64,000 nucleotides of DNA from Streptomyces sp. NBC_00654 (GTDB lineage: Bacteria > Actinomycetota > Actinomycetes > Streptomycetales > Streptomycetaceae). The stretch is taken from assembly GCF_026341775.1 (NCBI RefSeq), contig NZ_JAPEOB010000002.1:496001-560000 (forward strand). Reading direction: 5' to 3'. The notes beneath the pieces were generated by a model, which saw only the letters and a list, made by a program, of their open reading frames with translations, was not told where the DNA came from and made no database searches. How positions within the stretch are numbered: position 1 is the stretch's first letter; each line of letters starts with the position of its first letter. Below are positions 1-9,004 of this stretch, one piece after another. The translations under genes were made by a program, and so were the position numbers.

Positions 1-588
1 GGGCGCAGGGGCTGTGATGATGATGCCGCGCAGGCTCTCGCGGCGGGTCACGTCGGCTACGGCGTCGAGGTCGGGGGTCACCGCCCGGACGGTGGCCTCG
101 TCGGGCAGGACGGTCAGCAGATCGCCGAGCGCACCGGTGCGGAAGGCTGCCTCCGGCTTCACCCCCAGGGCCTCCGCGAGGCCCGCCGGCACCGGGGCCT
201 CGGTGCCGGGCGCGGCCGGGAAGTCCAGGGTGATGCGGCCGTCCTCGTGCGCATGGGCGGTGAGGATGCCGCTGAACCTGCTGCGGAACCGTAGCTCGCC
301 GACCACTCCTCGCTCCCTGCGCAGCGTGTGCACCGTGGCCAATGTGGCATGGCCGCACAGGTTGGTCTCGACGAGCGGGGCGAACCAGCGAATCTCCCAG
401 TCGGCGCCCTCGACGCCCTCGTCAGCGGGAAGCGGACGTGCGAAGGCGGTCTCCGAGTGGTTCATCTCGGCGGCAACCTGCTGCATCCAGGAGACTTCAG
501 GCCAGTCTCCGGCATCGAGCAGGCATACACCCGCGGGGTTGCCGGCGAAGGGCCGGTCGGTGAAGGCGTCTACGACATGGATACGCAT
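1..588 (-). CDS. PhzF-family isomerase, C-terminus cut by window edge
   Basis: The reverse strand reads from an ATG at 588 to the window edge without a stop, giving 196 codons of a family usually near 270-290 residues, so roughly the last third is missing. The protein opens MRIHVVDAFTDRPFAGNPAGV and carries NHSETAF at about residues 43-49, the PhzF/diaminopimelate-epimerase-fold signature whose glutamate is the proposed acid/base. Family members isomerise small amino- or hydroxy-acid substrates; phenazine-pathway PhzF is only one member, and no phenazine genes lie nearby, so the substrate is unknown. It lies 145 bp downstream of the HNH gene in the same direction and may have its own promoter. 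Confidence 0.85.
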   Translation of the reverse strand, partial: MRIHVVDAFTDRPFAGNPAGVCLLDAGDWPEVSWMQQVAAEMNHSETAFARPLPADEGVEGADWEIRWFAPLVETNLCGHATLATVHTLRRERGVVGELRFRSRFSGILTAHAHEDGRITLDFPAAPGTEAPVPAGLAEALGVKPEAAFRTGALGDLLTVLPDEATVRAVTPDLDAVADVTRRESLRGIIITAPAP

Positions 589-733
589 GCCGCGACCATA
601 ACGACGCCAATCGCGACCGAACCAAGTCCAATTCCGGATAAGTGGACTGACTTTCTGCCGCGGACCGCTGCCCGCGGTGTGCGGTCCGCGGTGTGCGCCG
701 GGCCCGTACGCTCGTACGCTCGGACGTCCCCAG

Positions 734-1588
734 CTACAGGTCCTGGTTCACGCCGCCGCTGAGATACCAGTCGCTGTCCGCGAGGCCGTATCGCAGCGCG
801 GTGTCCCACATGTTCGGGCCGTGTGTGCGGGCATGATGGTCGGCGTCCTCTTTCAGGTGCGCGGCCAGCGCCTGGGACCCGCCTGCCCGCCAGATGGATC
901 TGTGGAGCCACTGCTGGGATGTGAGCGGCGAGACGGCGAATTCGGCGTACCGTTCCGCCAGCTTGAACGACCGGAAGTGGTGGTCGACACGTTGCCTGAG
1001 TTCGGAGTCCCAGTCGGGCAGCGGCTGAATCCGGAACTGTACGGTCCAGCTGGAGACGTCTGCCATGAGATAGCGGCCCGTGGTGCCCGGCCGGTCGTAA
1101 TAAGGGTGAAGCGTCCGTTCGCCGGGAGAGGTTCCGATGCGGTTGCCTTTGGCGAGGTTGCATGTGCCGCACACGGGAACGAGGTTGGCCGGGCAGATGG
1201 TGTAGAGCGGGAGCGAGTCCTTCGGAAGGTGATGGTCCAGAGCGCCGACTTCACCGTTCCCGCACAGCAGGCACCGCCCGAACGGTGCCCTCGCCTTGAG
1301 CTCGTCGTATCTGACCCGCCCCTCCGTCCGCGCGACGAGGCCCCTGCTGTACACATCCCGCAGGAGGGCTCCGTCAGGGTCCGGTTTCAGCTTCTCGCCG
1401 GCTTGCCCGGCGAGGGCGAGGAGGTAGAGGCCACCGCTGGCCCCCGCGTCCGTGTAGTTCTCCTCGGCCGCCGTCAAGTCGGCTTCCCTGTCCAGCAGTC
1501 TGTCCTTGAGAGCGGCTTCCCGTATCCCGGCGCAGCTGGCGGCCAGAGTGTCCTTCACTCTCATCTTCGGAGGATCCAGAGGAATCAT
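734..1588 (-). CDS. HNH endonuclease, partner of upstream ATPase (PtuB-like)
   Basis: The 284-residue product contains a treble-clef HNH core: a CLLC knuckle at 106-109, LDHHLPK at 117-123 with the metal-binding/catalytic histidines, then NLVPVCGTCNLAKG at 135-148 with the second cysteine pair. The DHHLPK form is typical of HNH proteins paired with ABC-type ATPases in Septu-like defence operons. The N-terminal about 100 residues and C-terminal half have no recognised domain. Its ATG overlaps the stop of the ATPase gene as ATGA, so the two are translationally coupled. Nuclease activity and defence role are inferred from motifs and pairing; a restriction-like or repair role remains possible. 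Confidence 0.85.
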   Translation of the reverse strand: MIPLDPPKMRVKDTLAASCAGIREAALKDRLLDREADLTAAEENYTDAGASGGLYLLALAGQAGEKLKPDPDGALLRDVYSRGLVARTEGRVRYDELKARAPFGRCLLCGNGEVGALDHHLPKDSLPLYTICPANLVPVCGTCNLAKGNRIGTSPGERTLHPYYDRPGTTGRYLMADVSSWTVQFRIQPLPDWDSELRQRVDHHFRSFKLAERYAEFAVSPLTSQQWLHRSIWRAGGSQALAAHLKEDADHHARTHGPNMWDTALRYGLADSDWYLSGGVNQDL

Positions 1589-3105
1589 GAGGTCGCCGAA
1601 TCCCTTCGGAGCGTCATCACCCTCAGCAGGCCCCGCGCTTCCGTTCCCAGTGAGTCGAACCGCTCCACGATCTCCTGATAGCTCAGGCCACTCTCGGCCA
1701 GATCGGCCAGTGCCGCGTAGAAGCCTGTCGCCGTGACCTCCAGGCCGAAGGCCTCATGGGTGAGTTCACTGACGTTCTCACCATAGGTCTCCACCTGAGG
1801 GCGCTCCGCGGTGAGGACGTCGCCGTAGCGGCGCAGCTTGTACACGCACGATGCGGGCACTTCCTGGAGAACGACGGGTGAGTGAGTGGCGACCACAGCC
1901 ATCCCGTTGAGCTCTGAGAGGAAGTCCGACAGTGCTCGGACGAAGGCGGAGAGCAGCGGGGGCTGCAGGTGCGCCTCGGGCTCGTCGATGAACACGACCG
2001 TCCGTTCGGCAACCTCGGTGATGAGCCGCGTGAGCGTCAGCAGCGCAATCTTGTGTCCGGAGCTGAGGGGCGCGAAGAGGCCGACGGCCTCTTCGCGGAA
2101 CCGGCGGTCGGAGCCCTCCGTGAGCAGGCTGCCGAGATCGCCGCCGAAGTCGTCGAGGAACCCGGATTCCGGGTAGCTGAGGGTGCTGATGACCTTCTCC
2201 CACCGCTCGCGCCGGGCACCGATGCGGGCGATCGCGAGGCTGCTCGCGAACTCCTCGGCCAGGTCCGCCCCTGTCTTGAGACGCCGAGGGTCGTTTCCGT
2301 CGCGCAGGCCTATGTAGGTGAAGTGCGGTGAGGGGACAGGATCGTTGAGCAGATCATCGAAGGCGCTGAAGGACACCAGCACGACGTTGGGTGCGAACTT
2401 GGCGGTCTGTGCGGCGGACTGCGCGACTTCGATCTGCCCGCCGGCCACACCCAGCGCCATCCCGCGCATCATGCTGGTCTTGCCCACTCCGTTGCGTCCG
2501 ATCAGGGCGTGAACGTTCGTCGGGGGCAGCGAGGTGGGGCTGGCGTGGAAGTCCAGGGTCGAGGGGGCGTGGTGGGAGCCCGCCGGGGTGGTGGGCGTAT
2601 AGCTCCAATGGAAGTCGACAACGCGTCGGCGGCCATGCGCGATGAGGTGGAGACGTTCCAACTCGGCGTCGCGGTGGGTGACGTCGCGCAGCAGGGACTT
2701 GCGGTACACGCGCAGGTCCCGTACCCGGTTGAGGAGGTCCACGCTGTAGTCGTAGGCGATGTCGCGCAGCGCGGTGAGAATCGTCGATCTGGTCTCGTCG
2801 GCGAAATCGTTGAGAGCCTCGTAGTACGTGTCCCGCGTCCCAAGGCTGAAGTACTCCTCGCCCAGGGCCTCGAACTGCTGGGGCAATCGCTCATCCGTAC
2901 GCCAGAATTCGTCGCCAGGGTTGCGGGCCATGTCCTGGTGCGCGATCCGAACGGCGCCGATGGAGACCGGCTTCGCCGCGGGTCGCTTGATGCCCAACTC
3001 GAACGTGGTCACAAAACCGTAGTCGTTCCAGTTGTCGGGAATCAGGTACGCACCGTCGTAGCCGACGGGCAGCTCGCTCTCCCACCTCACCACGGTGAAC
3101 TGCAT
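1585..3105 (-). CDS. ABC/AAA_21-type ATPase of a Septu-like two-gene operon
   Basis: The product (506 residues from the ATG at 3105) is a Rad50/SMC-like head ATPase. Numbered from a TTG two codons upstream, Walker A GRNGVGKT is at 205-212, an LSSGHK signature at 349-354, Walker B VVFIDEPEAHLQPP at about 372-385 and the H-switch ATHSP at 408-412. About 200 residues precede Walker A, much longer than in classical PtuA, and hold no recognised domain. The ATG at 3105 is preferred because GGAGAGGG sits six bases upstream; the TTG at 3111 is too close. It is the first sure gene of the operon and overlaps the HNH gene by 4 bp. Defence role inferred. Confidence 0.87.
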   Translation of the reverse strand: MQFTVVRWESELPVGYDGAYLIPDNWNDYGFVTTFELGIKRPAAKPVSIGAVRIAHQDMARNPGDEFWRTDERLPQQFEALGEEYFSLGTRDTYYEALNDFADETRSTILTALRDIAYDYSVDLLNRVRDLRVYRKSLLRDVTHRDAELERLHLIAHGRRRVVDFHWSYTPTTPAGSHHAPSTLDFHASPTSLPPTNVHALIGRNGVGKTSMMRGMALGVAGGQIEVAQSAAQTAKFAPNVVLVSFSAFDDLLNDPVPSPHFTYIGLRDGNDPRRLKTGADLAEEFASSLAIARIGARRERWEKVISTLSYPESGFLDDFGGDLGSLLTEGSDRRFREEAVGLFAPLSSGHKIALLTLTRLITEVAERTVVFIDEPEAHLQPPLLSAFVRALSDFLSELNGMAVVATHSPVVLQEVPASCVYKLRRYGDVLTAERPQVETYGENVSELTHEAFGLEVTATGFYAALADLAESGLSYQEIVERFDSLGTEARGLLRVMTLRRDSATS

Positions 3106-3107
3106 GA

Positions 3108-3389
3108 TCAACCCTCTCCGACGGCCGCCGGGACACTGCGCGGCGGCGAAAGCCTAGCCGCAGCGCGCATGCGGTGACTGGGTGGCAGGCTGTCTCCAGC
3201 GTCAGCCGCACAGTCGCTGTCGCCTTGATCGGGCTGTGGCACCGCACCGGAGACAGAGGCGCTCGCTCCCGTACACCGCTCACATGAGAGGGCGGCGTCC
3301 CCGTAGCAGTCGTACATCTCCCAGTTCACCACCTGAGCATTCAACCGCGCCGAGGCTGCCGGGGACGAGTCCGGGTCCATGGTCACCAT
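3108..3389 (-). CDS. Possible small ORF upstream of the ATPase; unknown
   Basis: A 93-codon ORF starts at an ATG at 3389 and its TGA ends two bases before the ATPase ATG, which would allow translational coupling. The first half has Streptomyces-like codon use and contains VNWEMYDCYG and two cysteines spaced CERC; the second half has weaker third-position GC bias and no motif. It could be a small third member of the ATPase/HNH operon or the decayed leader of an older gene. The stretch from 3390 to 3605 shows no convincing gene. Confidence 0.25.
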   Translation of the reverse strand: MVTMDPDSSPAASARLNAQVVNWEMYDCYGDAALSCERCTGASASVSGAVPQPDQGDSDCAADAGDSLPPSHRMRAAARLSPPRSVPAAVGEG

Positions 3390-3605
3390 ACGGATTCCGC
3401 TCGTCCCGCCGGACGACTTGATTGCTGACCACCGCCGGCGTCTGCGCCAGGTGATGGCTCACTGGGAAGTTCTTGGCCCTGTGCCGTGTGTATAGCGGCC
3501 CAGCCGGTCTCGATGTCGAAGCTGAGCTCCCTCGGCCCTGCTCGCCCACATCTCGGTACCGCAAGCTCGTCCAGGGCATTCATGTTCGCCCGCCTCGGCA
3601 GGCAG

Positions 3606-5351
3606 TCACGAGAGCGCCTGTCCGGCGGGCCTGCCACGCTCGGACAGGTGCAGGGCGACCCGTCGTACCAGCGCCCTGTGCGCGGGTTCGTCCTCGCCCG
3701 CGGCGACCCCGAGGACGTACCGGCCGGACACCACAGTGGCGTGGGCCACAGGTCTCGCCTCCAGGCCCGTCCGGTAGGTGTACAGCCAGGCCCCGCTCCG
3801 CGGTTCCTCGATCCCGGCCGTCACGCACCCACCGAGTGCGGGGGCGCAGCCCCAGGGCATGGCGCTGGCCGCGTATGTCCGGGCGGCCGTCGCGTCGGGC
3901 GCGGCCCAGCGCACGGTGACGGAGAAGACGTCGCTGCCGTCACCGGACTCCGTGGCGAAGCGGCACACACTCGGCTGCGGCAGCCGGACTCCGTGCATGG
4001 TGCGACTCTGCTTCTCCGGCAGCGCGAGATAGTCCGGGGCGAGTTCCGAGAGGAGTCCGGCGTCCACCAGGCCACAGGCGTCGGGCCAGTGCCGCGGTTC
4101 CGTTCCCCCCAGCGCGACGGGCCGGGCCGCGTCCTTGGCGCGATGCCCCGGTCGCAGTCCGGTGTAGCGGGTTCCCTTCGCTTCCTCACTGCGGACCACG
4201 AGCAGTTCCCCGCTCGCCCCCAGCAGTGTCCCGGCGACCGGCCACGGCACCGAGGCGGTCCGGCGGCCGTCAGGATCCACGAAGGTGCTGGCTCCGGGCC
4301 CCTGCCCGGCGGCGTCCCCGACGGACCAGCGCACGTCTCCGGAGTACGAGCCGTCAGTGCTTGTGTCCTCCACGATCAGCCCGTCCTTCATGAAGGCGAA
4401 GCCGGTCAGGGGACGGGCACGTTTCCAGGCGGGTTTCCCGGTGTCCGCCCGGAAGGCCCGCAGTTTCTGGCCGACGCCCGCGTACACGACCCCTTGTTCC
4501 TCCCCCAGCGGATATCCGAACCCCGCCTGCCGCAGGATCTCCTCACCCGGCTCCGTGAGCAACCGGAACTCGTCGTCCATGCGTACGCCGAGGGCCCCGT
4601 CCGCCGCACTGACACTGATGTTCTTCCCACGCCCCAGCCGCTTTCGCCATACGGACCTTCCGTCCCGCTCGTCCACCGCCTGGAGTTTCGCGGTCTCGCC
4701 CGTGCAGTGGCGGAGCAGGAGCAGACGGGTCGATGTCGCCGCCATGCGGTAGGGCACGTCCACGTAGGGGTGGGGGTTGGCGCAGTGGGTGTCCAACCGG
4801 ACCTTCCACCGGACCGCGCCGGTACGCGGATCGAGGGCCAGCGCCCGGTCCCCGTCCATGACCACCGGTCCCCAGTCCGCCAGGAGAACGCCTCCGGCGA
4901 CGAAGTCACCGGCCCCTTTCCCATCCAGCCCAGGGGCCGCCCTGCGGTGCCACAGCTCCCGCCCGCTCGCGGGGTCGTACGCCCGCAAGGTGTCCTTGAA
5001 GTGGTCCTTCGTGTCCACGAGGAAGAGCACACCGCCCGACAGCCCCAGGTCGGGGGCCTCCTCCGCGAAGCCGTTCACGATGGAGAGGAGCTGACCGCTC
5101 CGGGTGTCCACGACGCGGACGGAGCGTCCCACCGGAATCGCCAACGCCTCGTCGCTGAGGGCTGATGGCACGTCGCGTGCGTCCAGCGCCCGCCCGGTGG
5201 TCACGTACGACCAGGCCACCTCCAGGGTGTTCGGAGGCCCGGACGGCTTGCCGACGGTCCTTCCGTCGCCGACCAGCAGCACCAGCAGCACCATGACCAG
5301 CAGGCCCGTTCCCGCCGCACGCAGGTCCGTACGCGAACTCCGACGTGCCAT
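3606..5351 (-). CDS. Membrane-anchored PQQ-like beta-propeller protein
   Basis: A 581-residue protein with one hydrophobic segment near residues 12-28 (signal anchor) followed by repeated propeller blades with the PQQ/quinoprotein-like pattern, for example LRAYDPASGRELWHR and LALDPRTGAVRWKV. Such propellers without a catalytic metal centre usually serve as scaffolds or sensors outside the membrane. The ATG at 5351 fits the signal anchor. The next gene upstream (5457-6377) runs the same way and is also membrane-anchored, so the two may form a unit. No enzymatic residues for alcohol dehydrogenase activity were recognised. Confidence 0.8.
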   Translation of the reverse strand: MARRSSRTDLRAAGTGLLVMVLLVLLVGDGRTVGKPSGPPNTLEVAWSYVTTGRALDARDVPSALSDEALAIPVGRSVRVVDTRSGQLLSIVNGFAEEAPDLGLSGGVLFLVDTKDHFKDTLRAYDPASGRELWHRRAAPGLDGKGAGDFVAGGVLLADWGPVVMDGDRALALDPRTGAVRWKVRLDTHCANPHPYVDVPYRMAATSTRLLLLRHCTGETAKLQAVDERDGRSVWRKRLGRGKNISVSAADGALGVRMDDEFRLLTEPGEEILRQAGFGYPLGEEQGVVYAGVGQKLRAFRADTGKPAWKRARPLTGFAFMKDGLIVEDTSTDGSYSGDVRWSVGDAAGQGPGASTFVDPDGRRTASVPWPVAGTLLGASGELLVVRSEEAKGTRYTGLRPGHRAKDAARPVALGGTEPRHWPDACGLVDAGLLSELAPDYLALPEKQSRTMHGVRLPQPSVCRFATESGDGSDVFSVTVRWAAPDATAARTYAASAMPWGCAPALGGCVTAGIEEPRSGAWLYTYRTGLEARPVAHATVVSGRYVLGVAAGEDEPAHRALVRRVALHLSERGRPAGQALS

Positions 5352-5425
5352 CCCACTCCCCGTCTCTCAGAACTTCCCGGAACTTTGCGGGTCTTCCCAG
5401 GTTCTTGCCGGCCTTTCCCGGAGCG

Positions 5426-5470
5426 GTGAGCACCGCGCCGGTCAGCACCGCGCCGGTCAGCACCGCGCCG
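5426..5470. repeat. Three tandem 15-bp units at the end of a gene
   Basis: Three head-to-tail copies of a 15-bp unit (GTSAGCACCGCGCCG) lie at 5426-5440, 5441-5455 and 5456-5470. They straddle the stop codon of the membrane protein gene at 5457, so unit number could alter its last residues. Confidence 0.8.
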
Positions 5471-6377
5471 CGGGCGACCATCGGCAGGGCCGGGAGTCGT
5501 CCTCGAGCCGGAACCCTCCGTTCGGCGACCCCGAGTACACGGCCCCGTACTCCGCGGCGTATCCGGTCACCGCATACCGGCTCCCGCTCGGGGCAGGCAC
5601 GGGGACCGCGCCTGCCTTCCCGTTCCGCACGTAGCGGACGACCAGCCGGAACTCGCGGGACCCCTTCGCGGCCACGAAGGTCGCCGACAGGTTGACCTGC
5701 TCGCCCGGCGCGAGCGTGACGACGTGCTCGTCGAAGTATCGATCGGCCGAGCCCTTCCCGGTCAAGAACACCGGCCGGGTGCTGTCCAGGTCCGCGTACA
5801 GCTGGATCTTCGGCTCACCTCCGGCGCTCGCCTCGCACAGCAGCGTTCCGGCGAACGGTGGTGCGGGACGTGGCTGTTCGGGCTCGATGTCGATCGAGGT
5901 GATGGTGAGGGGCTGCGTACCGCCTTCGATCGTGAGTCCGGTGGTGAGTTCACCGGCCCGTGCGCCACGATGGCGCCGGACGACCGCGGCCACGTCACCG
6001 CCGGTCACGATCTCCGCCCGATCCTGCGGCGAGGAGATCCTGTCCTCCAGGGCCGTGCAGCCGCCGTCGTCGCCGTCATGCCGGGCGGACACGGTGAACG
6101 GCGCGGACGGAGGGCTCGCCGAGGGGCTGCCCGTAGCGGCGGGCTCGGCAGGTTCGGGCTCGCCGCCCAGGCCCATGCCGTTGAGGGCGAGGGCGGTCAG
6201 CACCGCGCCGAGCACAGGTATGCCGACCCCGAGATAGAGCAGCCGTCCGTGCTTCCTCCACCACGGCTCGGCGGTGGTATCCGGTGTCCCGCGTGACGTG
6301 CCGGGCCGTGACGTACGCGAACCCACCCGCAACGTGGTCCGATTCCTCACCCGTCCCCCACCCCCCCGGTGGCTCAC
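5457..6377 (-). CDS. Single-pass membrane protein, unknown function
   Basis: The frame is open from 6500, but a GTG at 6377 (306 residues, AAGGGA just upstream) or at 6350 (297 residues) is the likelier start; earlier codons look non-coding. A transmembrane segment follows WWRKHGRLL at about residues 40-65, then a Ser/Pro/Ala-rich linker and a mainly beta extracellular domain with several cysteines (GGCTALED, LLCEAS, RPCRW near the end). No family was recognised. It precedes the PQQ-propeller gene by about 105 bp on the same strand, suggesting a cell-surface module. Confidence 0.65.
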   Translation of the reverse strand: MSHRGGGGRVRNRTTLRVGSRTSRPGTSRGTPDTTAEPWWRKHGRLLYLGVGIPVLGAVLTALALNGMGLGGEPEPAEPAATGSPSASPPSAPFTVSARHDGDDGGCTALEDRISSPQDRAEIVTGGDVAAVVRRHRGARAGELTTGLTIEGGTQPLTITSIDIEPEQPRPAPPFAGTLLCEASAGGEPKIQLYADLDSTRPVFLTGKGSADRYFDEHVVTLAPGEQVNLSATFVAAKGSREFRLVVRYVRNGKAGAVPVPAPSGSRYAVTGYAAEYGAVYSGSPNGGFRLEDDSRPCRWSPAARC

Positions 6378-6772
6378 GCATCCCTTGTTGCCACGGTCAG
6401 GCCGACCGGCACCGCTCCCGTGCCCCGGCCCGGCGTCCCGTACGCGTACTCCTGCTCGACGGGCCCCGGGCGAGATCGAGCGTAGCGGCCGGTCCGGCAT
6501 TCGCGCGTACCGTTTCCAGGTACTGCTCCGTACCCTCTACCGTGTCCCCAGCCCCTGCTCACAAGGCGTACTGAATCCGCGTCGCCTGCCCGGTGCCGAG
6601 TGTGGGAAAGGTGAATGTCCTCCTCGCGGACACGCGCCCGCCACCCCCCAACATATCGTGCCGTCATGTCATATGAGTTAGTTCTGCCCGCTCCTCAGGG
6701 CGGGCACACGACAGATCAGGGATGCCCGTCCGCCACGGACACCTGCAAGGGCCACACAGCGGAGGAAGGGCC
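6378..6772. other. Divergent intergenic region
   Basis: This 395-bp gap separates two divergent genes and must hold both promoters. A short hairpin (GCCCGC, six-base loop, GCGGGC) lies near 6688-6707 and could be an attenuator or operator before the WD40 gene. No other structure seen. Confidence 0.4.
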
Positions 6773-8008
6773 ATGACACCCGATGTGGACCAGCCCGACG
6801 CGGACCAGCCCGGCGCGGACGCCGGTGCATCCCGGCCCCGAATCGGCCGTCCGGCGCGGCGGCCGAACCGACGCGCCCTCCTCCTGGGCGCGCTCGGGAC
6901 CGCGGCCGCTGCGGCCGTCGTCGTACCCACCGCGCTGACCATGTCGTCCTCCGGGCGGTCGGATCCGGCCCCGTCCTCCCGGCCCCCAGGACCGCGCAGC
7001 CAACAGCGACTGCCTCGCCCCTTGATCGCAAAAACGAACTTCAGAGGTGTGTACGCCCTGGCCTTCAGCCCGGACAGCAAGATCCTCGCTGTCGGACTGC
7101 TCGACGGAGGGATCGAATTCTGGGACCCGAGGACCCTGACCCCCACCGTCAAGCTCAGAAAGCCCAGCGAACGGTACGACGGGGTCCACGACCTGGCCTT
7201 CAGCCGCGACGGGACGCTGCTCGCCGGCTGCGACGGCGTGAGCACGACTCTGTGGAACGTCGCCGCACGCGAGGAGATCGCGACGCTCACCGACACCGAG
7301 ATCGATCCCGTCAAGGTGCAGTCACTGGCGTTCCATCCGCACGCCGACGTCCTGGCCTGCGCCAACATGCACGCGACGGTCAATCTGTGGGACACCGGCA
7401 CCCATGAGAAACTCGCGACGCTGATCGACCCGATCGGCTACACGAAAAGCCGGCAGAAGTCGGTCGAGTCGGTCGCCTTCAGCCGCGACGGGAGTGCGAT
7501 CGCTACCAGTCACGAGGCGTGCAACGTACGCTTCTGGGACGTCTCCACCGGCGAAATCATCAGCACGATCGACGGCCTCGAACTGCCGGTACTCGATCTC
7601 GCCTACAGCCCCGACGGATCCTTGTTGGCTGGCGGCACCGCGAGCTTGAGCAGCAGGGACGGGCAGGTCAAGCTGTGGTCGGCGGACAGTCAGGAGGAGG
7701 TCGCGACCCTCACGGTGCCCTACGTCACCACCCCCGGAGAGGCGATCCCCCGTAAGGAGCGCATCGCTCAGTATGTGAATTCCGTGCAATTCAGTCCCGA
7801 CGGCGAGACCATTATCGGTTCGGTCAACGGCGACCCCCTGATCGTGCTGTGGGACGTCGCCACCCGAAAGGTCGTCGACATCGAGGAAAAGCGCACCTAC
7901 CAGGACGGCGCGGACTATGACATCGCGCATCCGATGCGGATCAGCCCGGACGGAACCATGATCACCGCCGGACTCTCCAGCGACGTGGCCCTATGGAAGC
8001 TGCCGTGA
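6773..8008 (+). CDS. Tat-exported WD40-repeat protein
   Basis: The ATG at 6773 is chosen because GGAGGAAGGG lies just upstream; an in-frame start at 6722 lacks this. The 411-residue product has a twin-arginine-like leader (PNRRALLLGALGTAAAAA, about residues 31-48) and then at least six WD40-type blades, with recurrent forms such as ALAFSPDSKILAVG, VAFSRDGSAIATS and LAYSPDGSLLAGG each followed by a WD-like strand (VRFWDV, VKLWSA, IVLWDV). It is likely an extracellular or membrane-tethered scaffold; no catalytic domain is fused. It stands alone, divergent from 5457-6377. Confidence 0.85.
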   Translation: MTPDVDQPDADQPGADAGASRPRIGRPARRPNRRALLLGALGTAAAAAVVVPTALTMSSSGRSDPAPSSRPPGPRSQQRLPRPLIAKTNFRGVYALAFSPDSKILAVGLLDGGIEFWDPRTLTPTVKLRKPSERYDGVHDLAFSRDGTLLAGCDGVSTTLWNVAAREEIATLTDTEIDPVKVQSLAFHPHADVLACANMHATVNLWDTGTHEKLATLIDPIGYTKSRQKSVESVAFSRDGSAIATSHEACNVRFWDVSTGEIISTIDGLELPVLDLAYSPDGSLLAGGTASLSSRDGQVKLWSADSQEEVATLTVPYVTTPGEAIPRKERIAQYVNSVQFSPDGETIIGSVNGDPLIVLWDVATRKVVDIEEKRTYQDGADYDIAHPMRISPDGTMITAGLSSDVALWKLP

Positions 8009-8204
8009 CAGGACAGCGACTCCTGGGACCGACCCCGGGCGGAGCCGGACTCGGCCGCGGCGATGCCGCGCCCACGGTCCTGTCCGGCCCGCTCCCCCGC
8101 CTGCCACCGTGCGGCAGGTGTGGCCGCGGTGGTCGCGCCGGCCGACGAACCGTGGCCGCGGTCTCCGGCCGGTCGCCGGCACAGCTGGGTCGGCCCGGCG
8201 CGTC

Positions 8205-8352
8205 TCACGGCGGCCCGGCCCGGTCCACCGGTGCGGCCCCGAGCAGGGCGTGATCGGTCAGGAGGACGACGAGCATGTCGTCGAAGGGCACCCTGTGGAC
8301 GAGCAGTCGGTGGTAGCAGGCACCCCAGAGCTGGTCGACGACGAGTGGCGGT
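8205..8352 (-). pseudogene. Remnant of a TetR-family regulator C-terminus
   Basis: A reverse-strand reading from about 8352 to a TGA at 8205-8207 gives VDQLWGACYHRLLV followed by VPFDDMLVVLL, the pattern seen at the end of many TetR ligand-binding domains. An in-frame stop lies just upstream and no HTH domain is present on either side. The piece is too short to function alone and looks like the relic of a deletion. The rest of 8009-8367 holds nothing recognisable. Confidence 0.55.
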
Positions 8353-8367
8353 GTTCAGCACACGTCT

Positions 8368-8799
8368 CTAGAGCTCGTAGTCCTGGGCCAGTTCCTCCCA
8401 GCGAATGCCGCGAAGCGAGAGATCAGCGTCCTCGCCCGACGGGACATCCGGGGTGGGCTGGAACCAGACCACGATGAGAGCGGAGCGGTGCAGCACCGGG
8501 TCGAGCTCAGGTGCGACCGGAGTCGAGCCGAAGACACCGATGCAGGCCACGGAAGGCAGCACCTCAACAGGGCCGAAGGCGCCGGCGGTCTGGTCCGGGT
8601 ACGCACGGACGGGCGGAACGAGATGGACCGGCGCGAAGGAGAACGCACGTTCGGCCTGCCGCTGGAGGCCGCCGACCTTCATGTCGTTGACGCGCTTGCA
8701 CGGATAGCCCTCCAGCATCCCCCCATAGGCCGAAGACATCCGCAGCTCGGTGAGCTCGATCGAACGACCGGACGAGAGGACTATGTGGCTCAGCGACAT
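8368..8799 (-). CDS. Conserved hypothetical protein, 143 aa
   Basis: An ATG at 8799 opens a 143-residue soluble protein rich in aromatic and beta-type segments (RSALIVVWFQPTPDVP near the end). No catalytic motif, signal or membrane segment is seen. Codon bias is typical for the region. It lies between a TetR relic and the MITE-like element. I do not recognise the family. Confidence 0.6.
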   Translation of the reverse strand: MSLSHIVLSSGRSIELTELRMSSAYGGMLEGYPCKRVNDMKVGGLQRQAERAFSFAPVHLVPPVRAYPDQTAGAFGPVEVLPSVACIGVFGSTPVAPELDPVLHRSALIVVWFQPTPDVPSGEDADLSLRGIRWEELAQDYEL

Positions 8800-8842
8800 G
8801 CCGACACCCTATGTGCATGATCCGCTTCCGGTACTCGCCCTG

Positions 8843-9004
8843 AGGGCTGTCCCGTAATCCCTGGCGGGCGCACGACGACAGCTACGGCACCTCGCCGCGT
8901 TGTCGGAACGCCCCCATACATCCAGTATGCGGACGTCCCTCCGCCTTGCGATGCACCGCAGCTGACGCCGCGCGCTGATCCACCAGGGATTACGGGACAG
9001 CCCT
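8843..9004. mobile_element. 162-bp palindromic MITE-like element
   Basis: Perfect 22-bp inverted repeats occupy 8843-8864 and 8983-9004; each begins AGGGCTGTCCCGTAAT read inward. The interior continues as an imperfect palindrome (around CAGCTACGG on the left against CCGCAGCTG on the right) with an apical CATAC/GTATG hairpin, so the whole element could fold into one long stem. There is no ORF inside. The last base supplies the first base, on the plus strand, of the neighbouring gene's stop codon. A partial copy of the same end lies at 28839-28854. It may act as a bidirectional terminator. Confidence 0.75.

Noticed and set aside
3486..5165. Plus-strand ORF of 559 codons
   Set aside because: It is the antisense of the PQQ-propeller gene; composition is Arg/Pro/Gly-rich with no domain, the usual shadow in high-GC DNA.
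8275..8313. 12-codon ORF with a good GGAGG site (MSSKGTLWTSSRW)
   Set aside because: It is antisense to the TetR remnant and too short to support; no regulatory role is evident.
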